64,000 nt of DNA, from contig NZ_CP107989.1 of the NCBI RefSeq assembly GCF_041435015.1, positions 434,001-498,000 of the forward strand, in the 5' to 3' direction. This DNA is from Streptomyces canus (lineage in GTDB: Bacteria; Actinomycetota; Actinomycetes; Streptomycetales; Streptomycetaceae). The translations under genes were made by a program, and so were the position numbers. Of the stretch, positions 1-8,191 are shown one piece after another (the stretch's first letter is position 1; every line of letters begins with the position of its first letter). The notes beneath the pieces were generated by a model, which worked only from the letters and a program-made list of their open reading frames with translations, had not been told where the DNA came from and did no database searches.

Positions 1-865
1 CGGTCCGCACCTCCACTCCCCCGCCGTCGCACGGGAGGACGCCGTGCACGGGTGTGCCGGTGCGGACATCCGTCCCGAGGTTGCGGAGGTAGTCGCCGAG
101 GGGCTCCCACAGGGCCCGGGGGAAGGGCTCGTTGGGCACGTCGAAGAGCAGGCCCTCCGAGGAGCCGAGGAAGTAGATGTGGAACATCAGCAGCAGTTCC
201 GCGGCGGACAGTTCACGCGGGTCGGCGAAGAAGCTGCGCGAGAACACCTCGAAGGCCAGATGGTGCGCGGCTTCGGGGAAGCGGACACGCTCCAGGAAGG
301 CTGTCGCGCTCATGCCGTCGAAGCGGTCGTAGACCTCGGGCACGCGGACGTCCAGGAGGGGCAGCGCGGCCCTGGCGTTCATCGCGGCGAGGTCGCGCCA
401 GCCGAAGGTGGGGCTGAGGGCGACGAAGCCGAGCGCGCTGAACGGCGGCGTCCGCGGGACACGGGCGAAGCTGTCGGTCAACCCGCCGCTGTGCCGCAGC
501 GGGTAGTCCGGCAGTGGCCGAAGACGGTCGAGGCCGGGATCGGTACGCCGCAGCAGGCCGCGCAGGTTGTAGTACTGGCGGAAGAAGGCGTGGAAGCCGC
601 GGCTCATCGTCGCCTCGGAACCGTCGGCGAGACGGGTGCGCCACCCCGCGAGCCGGCCGCCGAGCGACTCCTCCCGTTCGTAGAGGGTCACGCGGGCGCC
701 GCGTTCGGCCAGCAGGGTGGCCGCGGCGAGACCGGCGATCCCTCCGCCGACCACGGCGACGCCCGGCGCGTCCGCAGGGTCGAAACGGTCCCGGCCGGGC
801 GCGGGCATCATGATCTCGGCCTTGCGGTCCCGGCCCCGCCGGGCTGCTCGCGGTGGGGCGCTCAC
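1..865 (-). CDS. crtU: CrtU-like carotene desaturase/methyltransferase (3' end cut by window edge)
   Basis: FAD-dependent amine-oxidase-fold enzyme that in isorenieratene pathways desaturates and methylates beta-carotene end groups to aromatic rings. The first 288 residues are visible. A Rossmann motif GGGIAG lies at about residues 40-45, followed by YEREESLGGRLAG, as in phytoene-desaturase-like flavoproteins. The GTG start overlaps the crtT stop (GTGA), so translation is probably coupled. The reading frame runs off the left edge and the C-terminus is missing. The identity rests on the fold plus the crtY-crtT neighbours. Another carotenoid desaturase is possible but less likely. Confidence 0.85.
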   Translation of the reverse strand, partial: MSAPPRAARRGRDRKAEIMMPAPGRDRFDPADAPGVAVVGGGIAGLAAATLLAERGARVTLYEREESLGGRLAGWRTRLADGSEATMSRGFHAFFRQYYNLRGLLRRTDPGLDRLRPLPDYPLRHSGGLTDSFARVPRTPPFSALGFVALSPTFGWRDLAAMNARAALPLLDVRVPEVYDRFDGMSATAFLERVRFPEAAHHLAFEVFSRSFFADPRELSAAELLLMFHIYFLGSSEGLLFDVPNEPFPRALWEPLGDYLRNLGTDVRTGTPVHGVLPCDGGGVEVRT

Positions 866-1593
866 CGTGCGTCCCCCGCAGCCGCGGGGGAGCCGTTTCG
901 GGCCAGGAAGGTGTGCACGATGCCGGTCTGCCATCCGGCGACGGGCGCCGCGCGCACGCCCGTGAATCCGGCGCCGGTCAGCCGCGCGGTGAAGTCGGGG
1001 ACCGTGTCGAAGTCGAGGACGCTTCGCCACAGGTGACGGTAGAGGGCACGGTCACCGCTGAGGGTGCCCGCCGGGATGATCACTCCCCGGCACACGGCCG
1101 TCCACACGGCGCGGTGCGCGGGCGAACCGCTGAGACTGTACTCGTGGACGGCGAGCCGCCCGCCCGGCCGGAGCAGTGACCGGACGGTTCCGAGGACGCC
1201 GTCCGGGTCGGTGACGTTGCGGAACAGGTAGGCGGCGAACACCGCGTCGTACGGTTCCTCACCGGCCGCCGCCGCCTCCTCGGCGGTCAGGTGCAGAAAG
1301 CGTACGTGGTCCGGCCACGGTTTGGCCTGAGCGCGCCGCAGCATCCCGGCCGACGCGTCGACGGCCGTGATCCGGGCGCGGGGCGCGGCCCGCAGCAGGG
1401 CCCGGGTGGAGGCGCCCGTGCCGCAGCCGAGGTCGAGGATGTGCAGGCCGGCCCCTGACCGGGGCAGCCCGAGCCTTCGGGCCGAGCGCAGGAGGTCGGT
1501 GCGGTAGCCGGGGTTGAGGGCCGTGAGGCGGTCGTAGGTGTGCGACGCGTGGTCGAAGGCGCGTGCCAGGTCGTCGTCGCGCAGCAGTGTCAT
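862..1593 (-). CDS. crtT: CrtT-like SAM-dependent methyltransferase
   Basis: Class I SAM methyltransferase of 243 aa in the crtY-T-U operon. The SAM-binding glycine motif LDLGCGTG is at residues 53-60, and an acidic loop AVDASAGML follows. The ATG at 1593 overlaps the crtY stop as ATGA; the longer upstream reading frame lies inside crtY and is rejected. CrtT accompanies isorenieratene clusters in Streptomyces, but its reaction is not settled. UbiE/menaquinone-type methyltransferases look similar, so the name depends on context. Confidence 0.8.
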   Translation of the reverse strand: MTLLRDDDLARAFDHASHTYDRLTALNPGYRTDLLRSARRLGLPRSGAGLHILDLGCGTGASTRALLRAAPRARITAVDASAGMLRRAQAKPWPDHVRFLHLTAEEAAAAGEEPYDAVFAAYLFRNVTDPDGVLGTVRSLLRPGGRLAVHEYSLSGSPAHRAVWTAVCRGVIIPAGTLSGDRALYRHLWRSVLDFDTVPDFTARLTGAGFTGVRAAPVAGWQTGIVHTFLARNGSPAAAGDAR

Positions 1594-2813
1594 CGGTGGC
1601 TCTCTCCGGTTCGTGGGGCGGGCTGGAAACGCCGGGGCAGGAAGGGGAGTTCGAGGGCGGTCCGCAGCATGGGACCCACGGGGGTGCGCAGGCCGATGCC
1701 CCACTCCTCGCCGAGCGAGGTGTCACCGTCGAGGAAGCGCAGCAGACGTTCCGGCGGAATGCGTCGGAACAGGCCGGTGAAGAAGTCGGGACCGTCGATC
1801 CGCCCGGTGTCCAGCGCTCGCAGCAGCACCGCGTCCATGGCCAGTGCCCGCCGCCCGTGCGGGGCGGGCACGGCCGGCCGGCCGTCGCCCAGGGCGGCGG
1901 CGATGGCCCTGCTCTGACGCTGCACGGCGGCGAAGGTGTAGCCGGTCGACGGGCGGGTGGCACCGCCCGCGGTACCGATCCGGAACACGGCGGGCCCGGT
2001 CCGGCGGGCGAAGCGCGCGTCGGTCATGGGGATGACGCCCTGCTCCGCCGATTCGACGGTGAACGCCCCGAGGCCGAGGATGTCGCGGCAGTAGTGGGCC
2101 AGCGCGGCCTCGTACGCCGTCGTGGTCAGCGGGGCACGGGAGAACTCGGTGTACTCGACGAGCGCCCGGTCCGTCGCCAGCGGCAGCGTGTAGCCGAAGG
2201 CGAGCCCGTGGCGCGGCTGCGGCACCCGGAAATCCATCAGATCGGCGACCGCGGGGTCGAAGCGGTCCTCATCGGTGCGCACGAACCAGCCGCGGAAGTG
2301 CTGCATCAGCTGTGTCCGGGCCGGTGGCAGGGAGCGCAGCGGGCGGGAGTCGAACACCTGGCGGGCGCGGAGTGTCAGCGTCCGGCCGTCGGACGTCGTG
2401 CAGCGGACCTCCGCGCCGCCGGCCGTGTCGTGCACCGTGTCCGCGGTGGCGCGCAGGACGCGCGCGCTGGGTGAACGGGCCAGCCGGGCATGCACCAGCT
2501 GTTCGAACGCCGTGGACCGGAGCATGCGGTAGCGCAACGGAGCCGGGTCCACGGTGATCGTCCGGCCGTCGGTGCCGTGCACGCGGAGCCGGGACCAGGA
2601 GGCGCTGACCGCCTCGGCGAAGTCGCCTGCGCCACGCTCCCAGTAGCACCAGGTCCGCTCGGGCGGACGCCGCGGACCGTCCGGGGCTTCCACCAGGGTG
2701 ACGGTGGAGGAACCGGTCGCCGCCAGGTGGTGCGCGAGACTGAGCCCGGACGCGCCGCCGCCGACGATGACCACGTCGGAGGTCTCCTCGGGCGCCTCGG
2801 GAGCTCGGCTCAC
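1590..2813 (-). CDS. crtY: Lycopene cyclase CrtY
   Basis: FAD/NAD-dependent lycopene cyclase of 407 aa that makes beta-carotene, the substrate for CrtU. It has the N-terminal dinucleotide motif VIVGGGASGLSLA at about 14-26, ERTWCYWE near 60, and the family-typical GGATRPSTGYTF in the C-terminal half. The GTG start at 2813 overlaps the TGA of a 37-codon ORF immediately upstream. Translation into crtY is therefore probably coupled to that small ORF. The downstream neighbours crtT and crtU overlap head to tail, so the three form one operon. Confidence 0.9.
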   Translation of the reverse strand: MSRAPEAPEETSDVVIVGGGASGLSLAHHLAATGSSTVTLVEAPDGPRRPPERTWCYWERGAGDFAEAVSASWSRLRVHGTDGRTITVDPAPLRYRMLRSTAFEQLVHARLARSPSARVLRATADTVHDTAGGAEVRCTTSDGRTLTLRARQVFDSRPLRSLPPARTQLMQHFRGWFVRTDEDRFDPAVADLMDFRVPQPRHGLAFGYTLPLATDRALVEYTEFSRAPLTTTAYEAALAHYCRDILGLGAFTVESAEQGVIPMTDARFARRTGPAVFRIGTAGGATRPSTGYTFAAVQRQSRAIAAALGDGRPAVPAPHGRRALAMDAVLLRALDTGRIDGPDFFTGLFRRIPPERLLRFLDGDTSLGEEWGIGLRTPVGPMLRTALELPFLPRRFQPAPRTGESHR

Positions 2814-2923
2814 CGGGCACGCCGTTCGGCGGCGGATGTCCCGGGGGACCTCGTCACTGCCTCGACGGCGTACCGCCCGCCGGTGGCGGCGGCCCCCAGC
2901 ACCCGTGCGCCGTTGATGTCCAC
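2810..2923 (-). pseudogene. 37-codon relic of a Rossmann oxidoreductase (possible litQ remnant)
   Basis: A GTG-started ORF of 37 codons between litR and crtY, preceded by GGAGTGAGAC as ribosome-binding site and ending in the GTGA overlap that starts crtY. Its first residues, VDINGARVLGAAATGG, look like the start of a short-chain dehydrogenase beta1-turn-alpha, but the rest of such a domain is absent and a short arginine-rich tail follows. From memory, S. coelicolor has an oxidoreductase gene (litQ) next to litR. This ORF could be that gene after an internal in-frame deletion. It may now act mainly as a translational leader for crtY. Confidence 0.45.
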
Positions 2924-3026
2924 GTCTCACTCCTGATCGCCGAGGCACGCCGGCGGCTTCCCTCTCCTTGCCCTCTCTTCCGTGAACCGGCCGCCGGCGG
3001 ATGCGCCGGACACAGACCAACCGGAG

Positions 3027-4028
3027 TCACCTGAGCGCGATGGACTCCACCGCCGCGAGGGCCTGCGCCAGCCCGGACGGATGGGGCGAGCCGGGCACGG
3101 TCTGTCCGGCCCAGCCGGGCCCGAGCGTCAGGACGACCGGCTTCCTGCGGGCACCCCGCACCCCCCATTCGAGCGCGGCCACGTGCTGAGCCAGCGGCCG
3201 GCTCGCGGTGGTACGCGACTGCGCCCACAGACCCACCGCGGCCGGACCGGTTCTGCGTACCGCGGCCACGAGTGACTCGACGGGCAGTGCGCCACCGAAC
3301 ATGCGCACCGGCAGGCCCCGTTCGGCCAGGGCGGCGGCCAGGACCTCCAACGGCAGCGTGTGGTTCTCGGCGGGGACACAGGCCAGGAGCGTCGTGGCGC
3401 CGGGGCGGTCGGCGACCACGGGCGGGGCGTGGCGCCGCAGCACACCGGACACGTGCCAGGACAGGAAGTGCTCGACCTCGACGTATCTCTCGCCCGAGGT
3501 CTCCCACTTGCGGCCGACCGCCTGCAGAGTCGGCATGATCACCTCCGACCACGCCACGACCAGGCCATGGTCCTCGATCGCGGCGCTCAGCAACGTGTCG
3601 AGCGCGGTGGCGTCGAGACGCAGGGCCGCACGGGCGACTCCCTTGCACTCCTGACGTACGTCGCCCAGGCGCAGGCCGGTGCCGGCCCGGCTCCGGCCGC
3701 GGGACGTCGGCAGTCGGGACCGGACGGAACCCACCTGGGGGGCGGGCGCCTGCGGCCCCTCCTCGTCCAGCGCCAGTCGGGCGGCCTCGGCGGGTGGCAA
3801 TCCGGTCGCCGTCAGCGCGCACATCCGCTCCAACCTCGCCACGTCCGCGGCGGTCCAGCGGCGATGCCGGCCATCCGTATGCGCTGTGGGGCCCAGACCG
3901 TAGCGGCGGTCCCAGGAACGGACGGTGGTCGGTGCCACCCCCAGACGCCTCGCCACCTCACCGGTGGTCAGCCCGCCGCCGACACGCGGCGCGTCCTGGT
4001 GATCACCGTCATCTCTGTCCAGGCTCAT
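3027..4028 (-). CDS. litR: LitR/CarH-like MerR-family B12-dependent light repressor
   Basis: MerR-type regulator of 333 aa. An N-terminal helix-turn-helix (about residues 20-48, GEVARRLGVAPTTVRSWDRRYG) is followed by a cobalamin-binding half. Visible there are the helical-bundle motif around KWETSGERYVEVEHFLSWH and AENHTLPLEVLAAAL, whose E-x-H matches the B12 lower-ligand region of CarH/LitR. In this family adenosyl-B12 supports DNA binding in the dark and light releases it. The ATG at 4028 is preceded by GGAG; an in-frame ATG at 4037 is an alternative. The gene diverges from a sigma-factor gene and is upstream of crtYTU, as expected for a carotenoid light switch. Confidence 0.85.
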   Translation of the reverse strand: MSLDRDDGDHQDAPRVGGGLTTGEVARRLGVAPTTVRSWDRRYGLGPTAHTDGRHRRWTAADVARLERMCALTATGLPPAEAARLALDEEGPQAPAPQVGSVRSRLPTSRGRSRAGTGLRLGDVRQECKGVARAALRLDATALDTLLSAAIEDHGLVVAWSEVIMPTLQAVGRKWETSGERYVEVEHFLSWHVSGVLRRHAPPVVADRPGATTLLACVPAENHTLPLEVLAAALAERGLPVRMFGGALPVESLVAAVRRTGPAAVGLWAQSRTTASRPLAQHVAALEWGVRGARRKPVVLTLGPGWAGQTVPGSPHPSGLAQALAAVESIALR

Positions 4029-4040
4029 ATTCTCCATCAT

Positions 4041-4076
4041 ACGACGCACAAACGACGCATGTTGTATGCGTCGTTT
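4041..4076. promoter_or_regulatory. Candidate LitR operator between litR and litS
   Basis: The octamer ACGACGCA occurs at 4041-4048 and again at 4052-4059, exactly 11 bp apart, and in inverted form within ATGCGTCGTTT at 4066-4076. The second and third copies form a perfect 11-bp inverted repeat (AAACGACGCAT, 5-nt spacer, ATGCGTCGTTT). CarH-type repressors bind 11-bp-spaced repeats as tetramers. The position upstream of both divergent start codons suits control of litR and of the sigma-factor gene. That LitR binds here is inference. Confidence 0.7.
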
Positions 4077-4190
4077 CGGCTCACAAGACTGGCATGCAAG
4101 CGCTCGGCCGCTACGGCGCCTGCCGACCGAACCGGTTCGGCAAGCGGCTTCCGGCCCCATCACGGGACGCACGGCAGGAGGGACAAGCCC

Positions 4191-4799
4191 ATGACCATGA
4201 ACACACGATCCGCCGGTGTCCGCACCCAGGCCGCGGAGGAAACGCCGTGCGAGGACGAACTGGCGCGCGGCCTGTGCGCCGCGGACGAGACCGCGTTCGC
4301 GGCTGTCTACCGGCACTGGGGCGCACTGGTCCACACCATGGCCACCCGCTCGCTCGGTGACGTCCACGAGGCCGAGGACGTGACCCAGCAGGTGTTCCTC
4401 GGCGCCTGGCGCGGACGGGACGGCTACCGTCCGGAGCGGGGACCGCTGGGCGCCTGGCTGGTCGGCATCGCGCGCCGGAAGATCATCGACGCACTGTCAG
4501 CCAGGACGAGGCGTCTCACGCTGATCGATTCGATGGCGTCCGACGCCGACGTGCACCGCCACGAGACGGGCGCCCCGGACGACGTCCTGGACCGGGTGCT
4601 CCTGGTCGACGCGCTGTCCCGGCTGCCGCGCCACCAGCGCGAGGTGCTGTGCATGGCCTTCTACGAGGACCTCACCCAGGCCCAGATCGCCGAGCACACC
4701 GGCATCCCCCTGGGCACCGTGAAGAGCCACACCCGACGCGGCCTGCACCGGTTGCGTGAGGGGATCGAACGAGGCCGCACCGGCGAGAACACCGCGTAG
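4191..4799 (+). CDS. litS: ECF sigma factor (LitS-like)
   Basis: RNA polymerase ECF sigma factor of 202 aa. Region 2 (about residues 30-100) contains EAEDVTQQVFLGAWRG, and region 4 (about 135-190) contains LPRHQREVLCMAFYEDLTQAQIAEHTGIP read as a helix-turn-helix, with GTVKSHTRRGL after it. The ATG at 4191 has CAGGAGG about 9 nt upstream. It is transcribed away from litR across a shared operator. In Streptomyces the LitR-controlled sigma factor directs light-induced crt transcription, which fits the adjacent crtYTU operon. Confidence 0.85.
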   Translation: MTMNTRSAGVRTQAAEETPCEDELARGLCAADETAFAAVYRHWGALVHTMATRSLGDVHEAEDVTQQVFLGAWRGRDGYRPERGPLGAWLVGIARRKIIDALSARTRRLTLIDSMASDADVHRHETGAPDDVLDRVLLVDALSRLPRHQREVLCMAFYEDLTQAQIAEHTGIPLGTVKSHTRRGLHRLREGIERGRTGENTA

Positions 4800-4837
4800 G
4801 CACGCACGGGAGTCCTCGGCGAGACAGGAGGGTGACG

Positions 4838-5185
4838 GTGCCACATGTCGAGCCCGCACACCTGATGGAACTGGCACCGGGAAACGACGTCTCGAGCGAC
4901 GACCCGGGCGCGCTGAGGCACATCGCCACATGTAACCGGTGTCGGGAGGAACTGAGCCAGATCACGCGGATCGTTGTCACGGCCCGTGACGTGGAGGAGT
5001 CGGACCTCCCGGCCACCCCTCCAGAGCAGGTATGGCAGCGCATCACACAACAGTTGTCCGCGGCGTCGGCCGAGCCCCGTCGCATCCGCCGCTCCACGAA
5101 CCGCCACGGTCGGACGATCCGTTACGCGCTGAGCCTTCTCGTCGGCATCGCCCTCATCTGGTGGTGGAGCCGCACTGGTCCGTGA
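4838..5185 (+). CDS. Putative zinc-finger membrane anti-sigma factor
   Basis: Small protein of 115 aa just downstream of the sigma-factor gene. The motif HIATCNRC (H-x3-C-x2-C) matches zinc-binding anti-sigma domains, and a single hydrophobic segment near the C-terminus (ALSLLVGIALIWWW) could anchor it in the membrane. The GTG at 4838 is 6 nt after AGGAGG; the GTG at 4832 abuts that site and is less likely. It probably sequesters the neighbouring sigma factor. The last 32 bp overlap the convergent hydrolase gene. Confidence 0.65.
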   Translation: MPHVEPAHLMELAPGNDVSSDDPGALRHIATCNRCREELSQITRIVVTARDVEESDLPATPPEQVWQRITQQLSAASAEPRRIRRSTNRHGRTIRYALSLLVGIALIWWWSRTGP

Positions 5186-6302
5186 GATCCGCCGCGAGAT
5201 TCGCGATGTTGGTGAGCAGTGCCGTGCCGCGCCGGGAGTGGTCGTAGCCGGCGAGGGGGTAGCCGTTGCTCAGGCAGGCGAAGGACAGGCCGGTCTCCGG
5301 GTCCAGGAAGCCGAGTTGGTAGGCGGCTCCGGCACTGCCGAAGAGGGCGGGCGAACCGGTGGACGGCAGGTTGCTGCCCGCGTCCGGGCCGGCCACGGTG
5401 ACGAACAGGCCCATGCTGGTACGGCGGTTGGAGCCGCCCCCGTAGATCTGTTCCCCGTGCGGGTGGTCGGTCAGCCGGATCCGGGTGCCCTCGGCCACCG
5501 CCTCCGGCTTCCACAGGCCGGAGTGTTCCAGCGCCTGGAAGTACAGGGCGACGTCGGCGGCCGTGGCGACCAGCGCGTGGCTGGGCTCCCCGGCCGCCAG
5601 CACCCGCGGGTCGGACAGATACCAGGGGCCCCAGGGGTCGGGCTCCTGCTCGTCGCTCGTGCGGTCGGTGGCGGTCATACGGGCGACGGTGCCTGCCTGC
5701 CGGTCCACCGGGACGCCGAGTTCGAGCGAGGACAGGCCGAGCGGTACGGCGATCCGCTCGCGCAGGTAGTCGGCGAACGCCAGGCCCGTACGCCGCTCCA
5801 CGATCTCGGCGATCAGCCAGGCCGCCGAGGTGAGGTGGAACTGGAAGCGGCTGCCCGGCGGGTAGTCGAGCCGCCAGCGGCCGAACGCGGCGAGGCGCTG
5901 CTCGCGGTCGAGCATCTTCGGGTACCCGAGCGGCGCGAAGGGGAAGCCGGCGGTGTGGGTGAGCACCTGCTCGACCGTCACCGCCTCCTTCCCGTTCGGC
6001 GCGAACTCCGGGATGATCGCGGCTACTTGCTCGCCCACGTCCAGAAGGCCTTCGCCGATCAGCTTCCAGACCGCGCCCGCGACGATCGACCGCCCGACGG
6101 ACTGCAGGACGTATCGCGTGGACGGTTCGGCGTCCCCCCAGGTCGCGAAGGCGACCAGCCTTCCGCCCCGCGCCACGGCGACCTGCGCGGACGGCAACGG
6201 CCCGTGCTCGACCTCGAGGCGGATCCGGCGCAGGAGTACGTCCAGCCGGTGCGGGTCGACGCCGACGGTTTCCGGGGCGACGACCGAGTGGTCAAGCGTC
6301 AC
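5154..6302 (-). CDS. Beta-lactamase-fold serine hydrolase homologue with altered active site
   Basis: Class C beta-lactamase/esterase EstB-like protein of 382 aa, last gene of the operon running from 10028. The fold is recognisable from YVLQSVGRSI (62-73), VLTHTAGFPF (113-122) and PPGSRFQFHLTSAAW (148-162). The nucleophile motif normally reads SxxK but here is S68-V-G-R71. The usual YSN tyrosine is replaced by H156 in HLT. It may be a variant hydrolase or a non-catalytic homologue. The GTG start has GGAG 6 nt upstream and overlaps the ligase gene by 11 bp. A role on a CoA-thioester or lactone intermediate is guesswork. Confidence 0.75.
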   Translation of the reverse strand: MTLDHSVVAPETVGVDPHRLDVLLRRIRLEVEHGPLPSAQVAVARGGRLVAFATWGDAEPSTRYVLQSVGRSIVAGAVWKLIGEGLLDVGEQVAAIIPEFAPNGKEAVTVEQVLTHTAGFPFAPLGYPKMLDREQRLAAFGRWRLDYPPGSRFQFHLTSAAWLIAEIVERRTGLAFADYLRERIAVPLGLSSLELGVPVDRQAGTVARMTATDRTSDEQEPDPWGPWYLSDPRVLAAGEPSHALVATAADVALYFQALEHSGLWKPEAVAEGTRIRLTDHPHGEQIYGGGSNRRTSMGLFVTVAGPDAGSNLPSTGSPALFGSAGAAYQLGFLDPETGLSFACLSNGYPLAGYDHSRRGTALLTNIANLAADLTDQCGSTTR

Positions 6303-7764
6303 GTGGTTCTCCTTCGAGCGTGGTCGGTTCCCGAAGGCTTCGGCGTACGACCTTGCCGTTCGCGTTGCGCGGCAGGTCGACCACGAACCACCAGCGGACG
6401 GGGACCTTGAACCCGGAGAGCCGGGCGCGGGTGTGGCTTGTGAGCGCCGCCGGTTGTGGCGGGGCGTCGGGATCGGCGGGGACGACGAAGGCGACGACGG
6501 TCTGGCCGAGCCGCTCGTCCAGAACGCCGGTCACCGCGACGTCCGCCACCTCGGGGTGCGCGGACAGGACCGTCTCCACCTCGAGCGGATGGACGTTCTC
6601 GCCACCACGGATGATCATGTCGGTGCGCCGGCCGAGCAGGTAGAGATACCCGTCCTCCGCCACGCGGCCCAGGTCGCCGCTGTGCAGCCAGCCTTCGGCG
6701 TCGATCTTGAAGAGGTGGTCGGCGCGGGCATGGATCTCTCCGCTGCCGTCCGGGCCGGGGTCGTGGACCCTGATCTCGACGCCGGGTGCGGGTCGCCCCA
6801 CCGACCGCAGCAACTCGGTGCGTCCGGCCACCGCCTCCCGGTGGTCCTCCGGGGTGAGCACGCTGATCGGCGAGCCCTCGGTCTGGCCGAACATGTTGAG
6901 CATGCGAACGCCGGGCATCGCCTCGTACGTCCGCCGCAGGGTGCCGGGGCGGATGGGCGCGCCGCCGTACTGGAGCGTTCGCAGCGTCTCGTGGCGGGCC
7001 TGTCCGGCCGCCAGCAGGGTCTCCAGCATCGCGGGGACCATGCTGGTGTGCGTGGTGCCGAGGTCCCGCAGCAGGGCCCAGCCCTCGACGGTGAAGCGGG
7101 GCAGGCCGGTGATCAGAGCGCCGGCGGCGAGGGCGACGGCGATGTTGCCCAGGCCCGCGATGTGGTGGAAGGGGGCGCTGCCGCCGTAGAAGCTGTCGGG
7201 GTCGAGTGCGCACAGATGCCCGTTGACGCGGGCCCGGGCGGCCAGGCGCCGTTGGCTCATGGGGACGGGCTTGGGCAGGCCCGTCGTTCCGGAGGTGTGC
7301 AGGACAGCGGCGAGGTCGTCGGGTCCGGCAGCCAACCGGCGTCCGCCGGGGGCCAGTTCGGGCATGATGGCGATCCGCCGACCGGACAGCTCGGCGACCT
7401 GCCTGCCGAGGTCGGCGAACTCGGGCTGCGCCAGCAGGACGTGAGCCCTCGTCTCCTTGACCACGGCGGCGATCTCGTACGCCGTCATGCGGACGCCCAG
7501 CGGTGCGAGCGGGTGCCCGGATCCGGCGCCGCCGATCACCAGCGCGAGGGCGTCGGCGGAGGTGGCGACCAGTGCGGGCACCGGTTCGCCGGGTTCCAGG
7601 CCGAGGGTCTCCAGCCAGTCGGCCGCGCCGGCCGCACGGTCGAGCAGTTCGCGTCCGGTCCAGGTCAGATCGCCGAACCGGACAGCGGGGCGGGCGTGGT
7701 CGTAGGCGCGGCTCACCATGGCGGTCCAGGTGGCCGCCTGCACCCCTTCCTGCGCGGCGGCCAT
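6292..7764 (-). CDS. AMP-forming acyl-CoA synthetase
   Basis: ANL-superfamily ligase of 490 aa that activates a carboxylic acid to its CoA thioester via an acyl-adenylate. The phosphate-binding motif LHTSGTTGLPKP lies near residue 158. Also visible are NMFGQTEGSP (A5 region), GWLHSGDLG (A7), GRRTDMIIRGGENVHP (A8) and the C-terminal lysine motif LPRNANGKVVRRSL. All catalytic motifs are intact. It lies between two MaoC genes and a hydrolase in a six-gene operon, so it probably supplies an acyl-CoA to the island. Its substrate cannot be read from sequence. Confidence 0.88.
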   Translation of the reverse strand: MAAAQEGVQAATWTAMVSRAYDHARPAVRFGDLTWTGRELLDRAAGAADWLETLGLEPGEPVPALVATSADALALVIGGAGSGHPLAPLGVRMTAYEIAAVVKETRAHVLLAQPEFADLGRQVAELSGRRIAIMPELAPGGRRLAAGPDDLAAVLHTSGTTGLPKPVPMSQRRLAARARVNGHLCALDPDSFYGGSAPFHHIAGLGNIAVALAAGALITGLPRFTVEGWALLRDLGTTHTSMVPAMLETLLAAGQARHETLRTLQYGGAPIRPGTLRRTYEAMPGVRMLNMFGQTEGSPISVLTPEDHREAVAGRTELLRSVGRPAPGVEIRVHDPGPDGSGEIHARADHLFKIDAEGWLHSGDLGRVAEDGYLYLLGRRTDMIIRGGENVHPLEVETVLSAHPEVADVAVTGVLDERLGQTVVAFVVPADPDAPPQPAALTSHTRARLSGFKVPVRWWFVVDLPRNANGKVVRRSLREPTTLEGEPRDA

Positions 7765-7768
7765 CGGC

Positions 7769-8191
7769 TCAGGGCTCCAGACGGGCCGCCGCCGTGCCGG
7801 AGACCACCTCGGCGCCGTCCTGGTTGACGGTGCGCAGGGTGAAGTGGGCGACCGGGCCGGTCGGCGTGTCCTCGATCGACTCGACGGTGGCCGTGGCGGT
7901 GAGGGTGTCGCCGGGCCAGACCTGGGCCTTGAAGCGCACGCCGTAGCGCAGCAGCGCCTCGGTGCCGACCCAGTCGGTCAGGACCCGGCCGGTCATACCC
8001 ATCGTCAGCATGCCGTGGGCGAACACGCCGGGATAGCCCGCGGCATCGACGGCGAACCGCTCGTCGGTGTGCAGGGGGTTGAAGTCGCCGGAGGCGCCCG
8101 CGTACTGCACGATCCGGGTGCGCTTGAGGTCGTCGACGAGGACGCTCTCGCGTATCTCGCCGACCTTGATGTCGTCCGGGCTCAGGCTCAT
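7769..8191 (-). CDS. MaoC-like enoyl-CoA hydratase, short subunit
   Basis: Hotdog-fold protein of 140 aa with the R-hydratase signature YAGASGDFNPLHTDERFA (D-x4-H) followed by GVFAHGMLTMGMTGR. It resembles the small, catalytic partner of two-subunit MaoC dehydratases such as HadB or ChsH2-type proteins. Its ATG overlaps the stop of the preceding MaoC-like gene (ATGA), so the two probably form a heterodimer that hydrates a bulky enoyl-CoA. The ligase gene follows after 4 bp. Confidence 0.85.
   Translation of the reverse strand: MSLSPDDIKVGEIRESVLVDDLKRTRIVQYAGASGDFNPLHTDERFAVDAAGYPGVFAHGMLTMGMTGRVLTDWVGTEALLRYGVRFKAQVWPGDTLTATATVESIEDTPTGPVAHFTLRTVNQDGAEVVSGTAAARLEP

Noticed and set aside
4838..5185. 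Reading the zinc-finger protein as a separate metal regulator
   Set aside because: The H-x3-C-x2-C motif, the C-terminal transmembrane helix and the position after a sigma-factor gene fit an anti-sigma factor better.
5953..7827. 624-codon plus-strand ORF
   Set aside because: It is antisense to the hydrolase and ligase genes, has no family motifs and is an artefact of high third-position GC.
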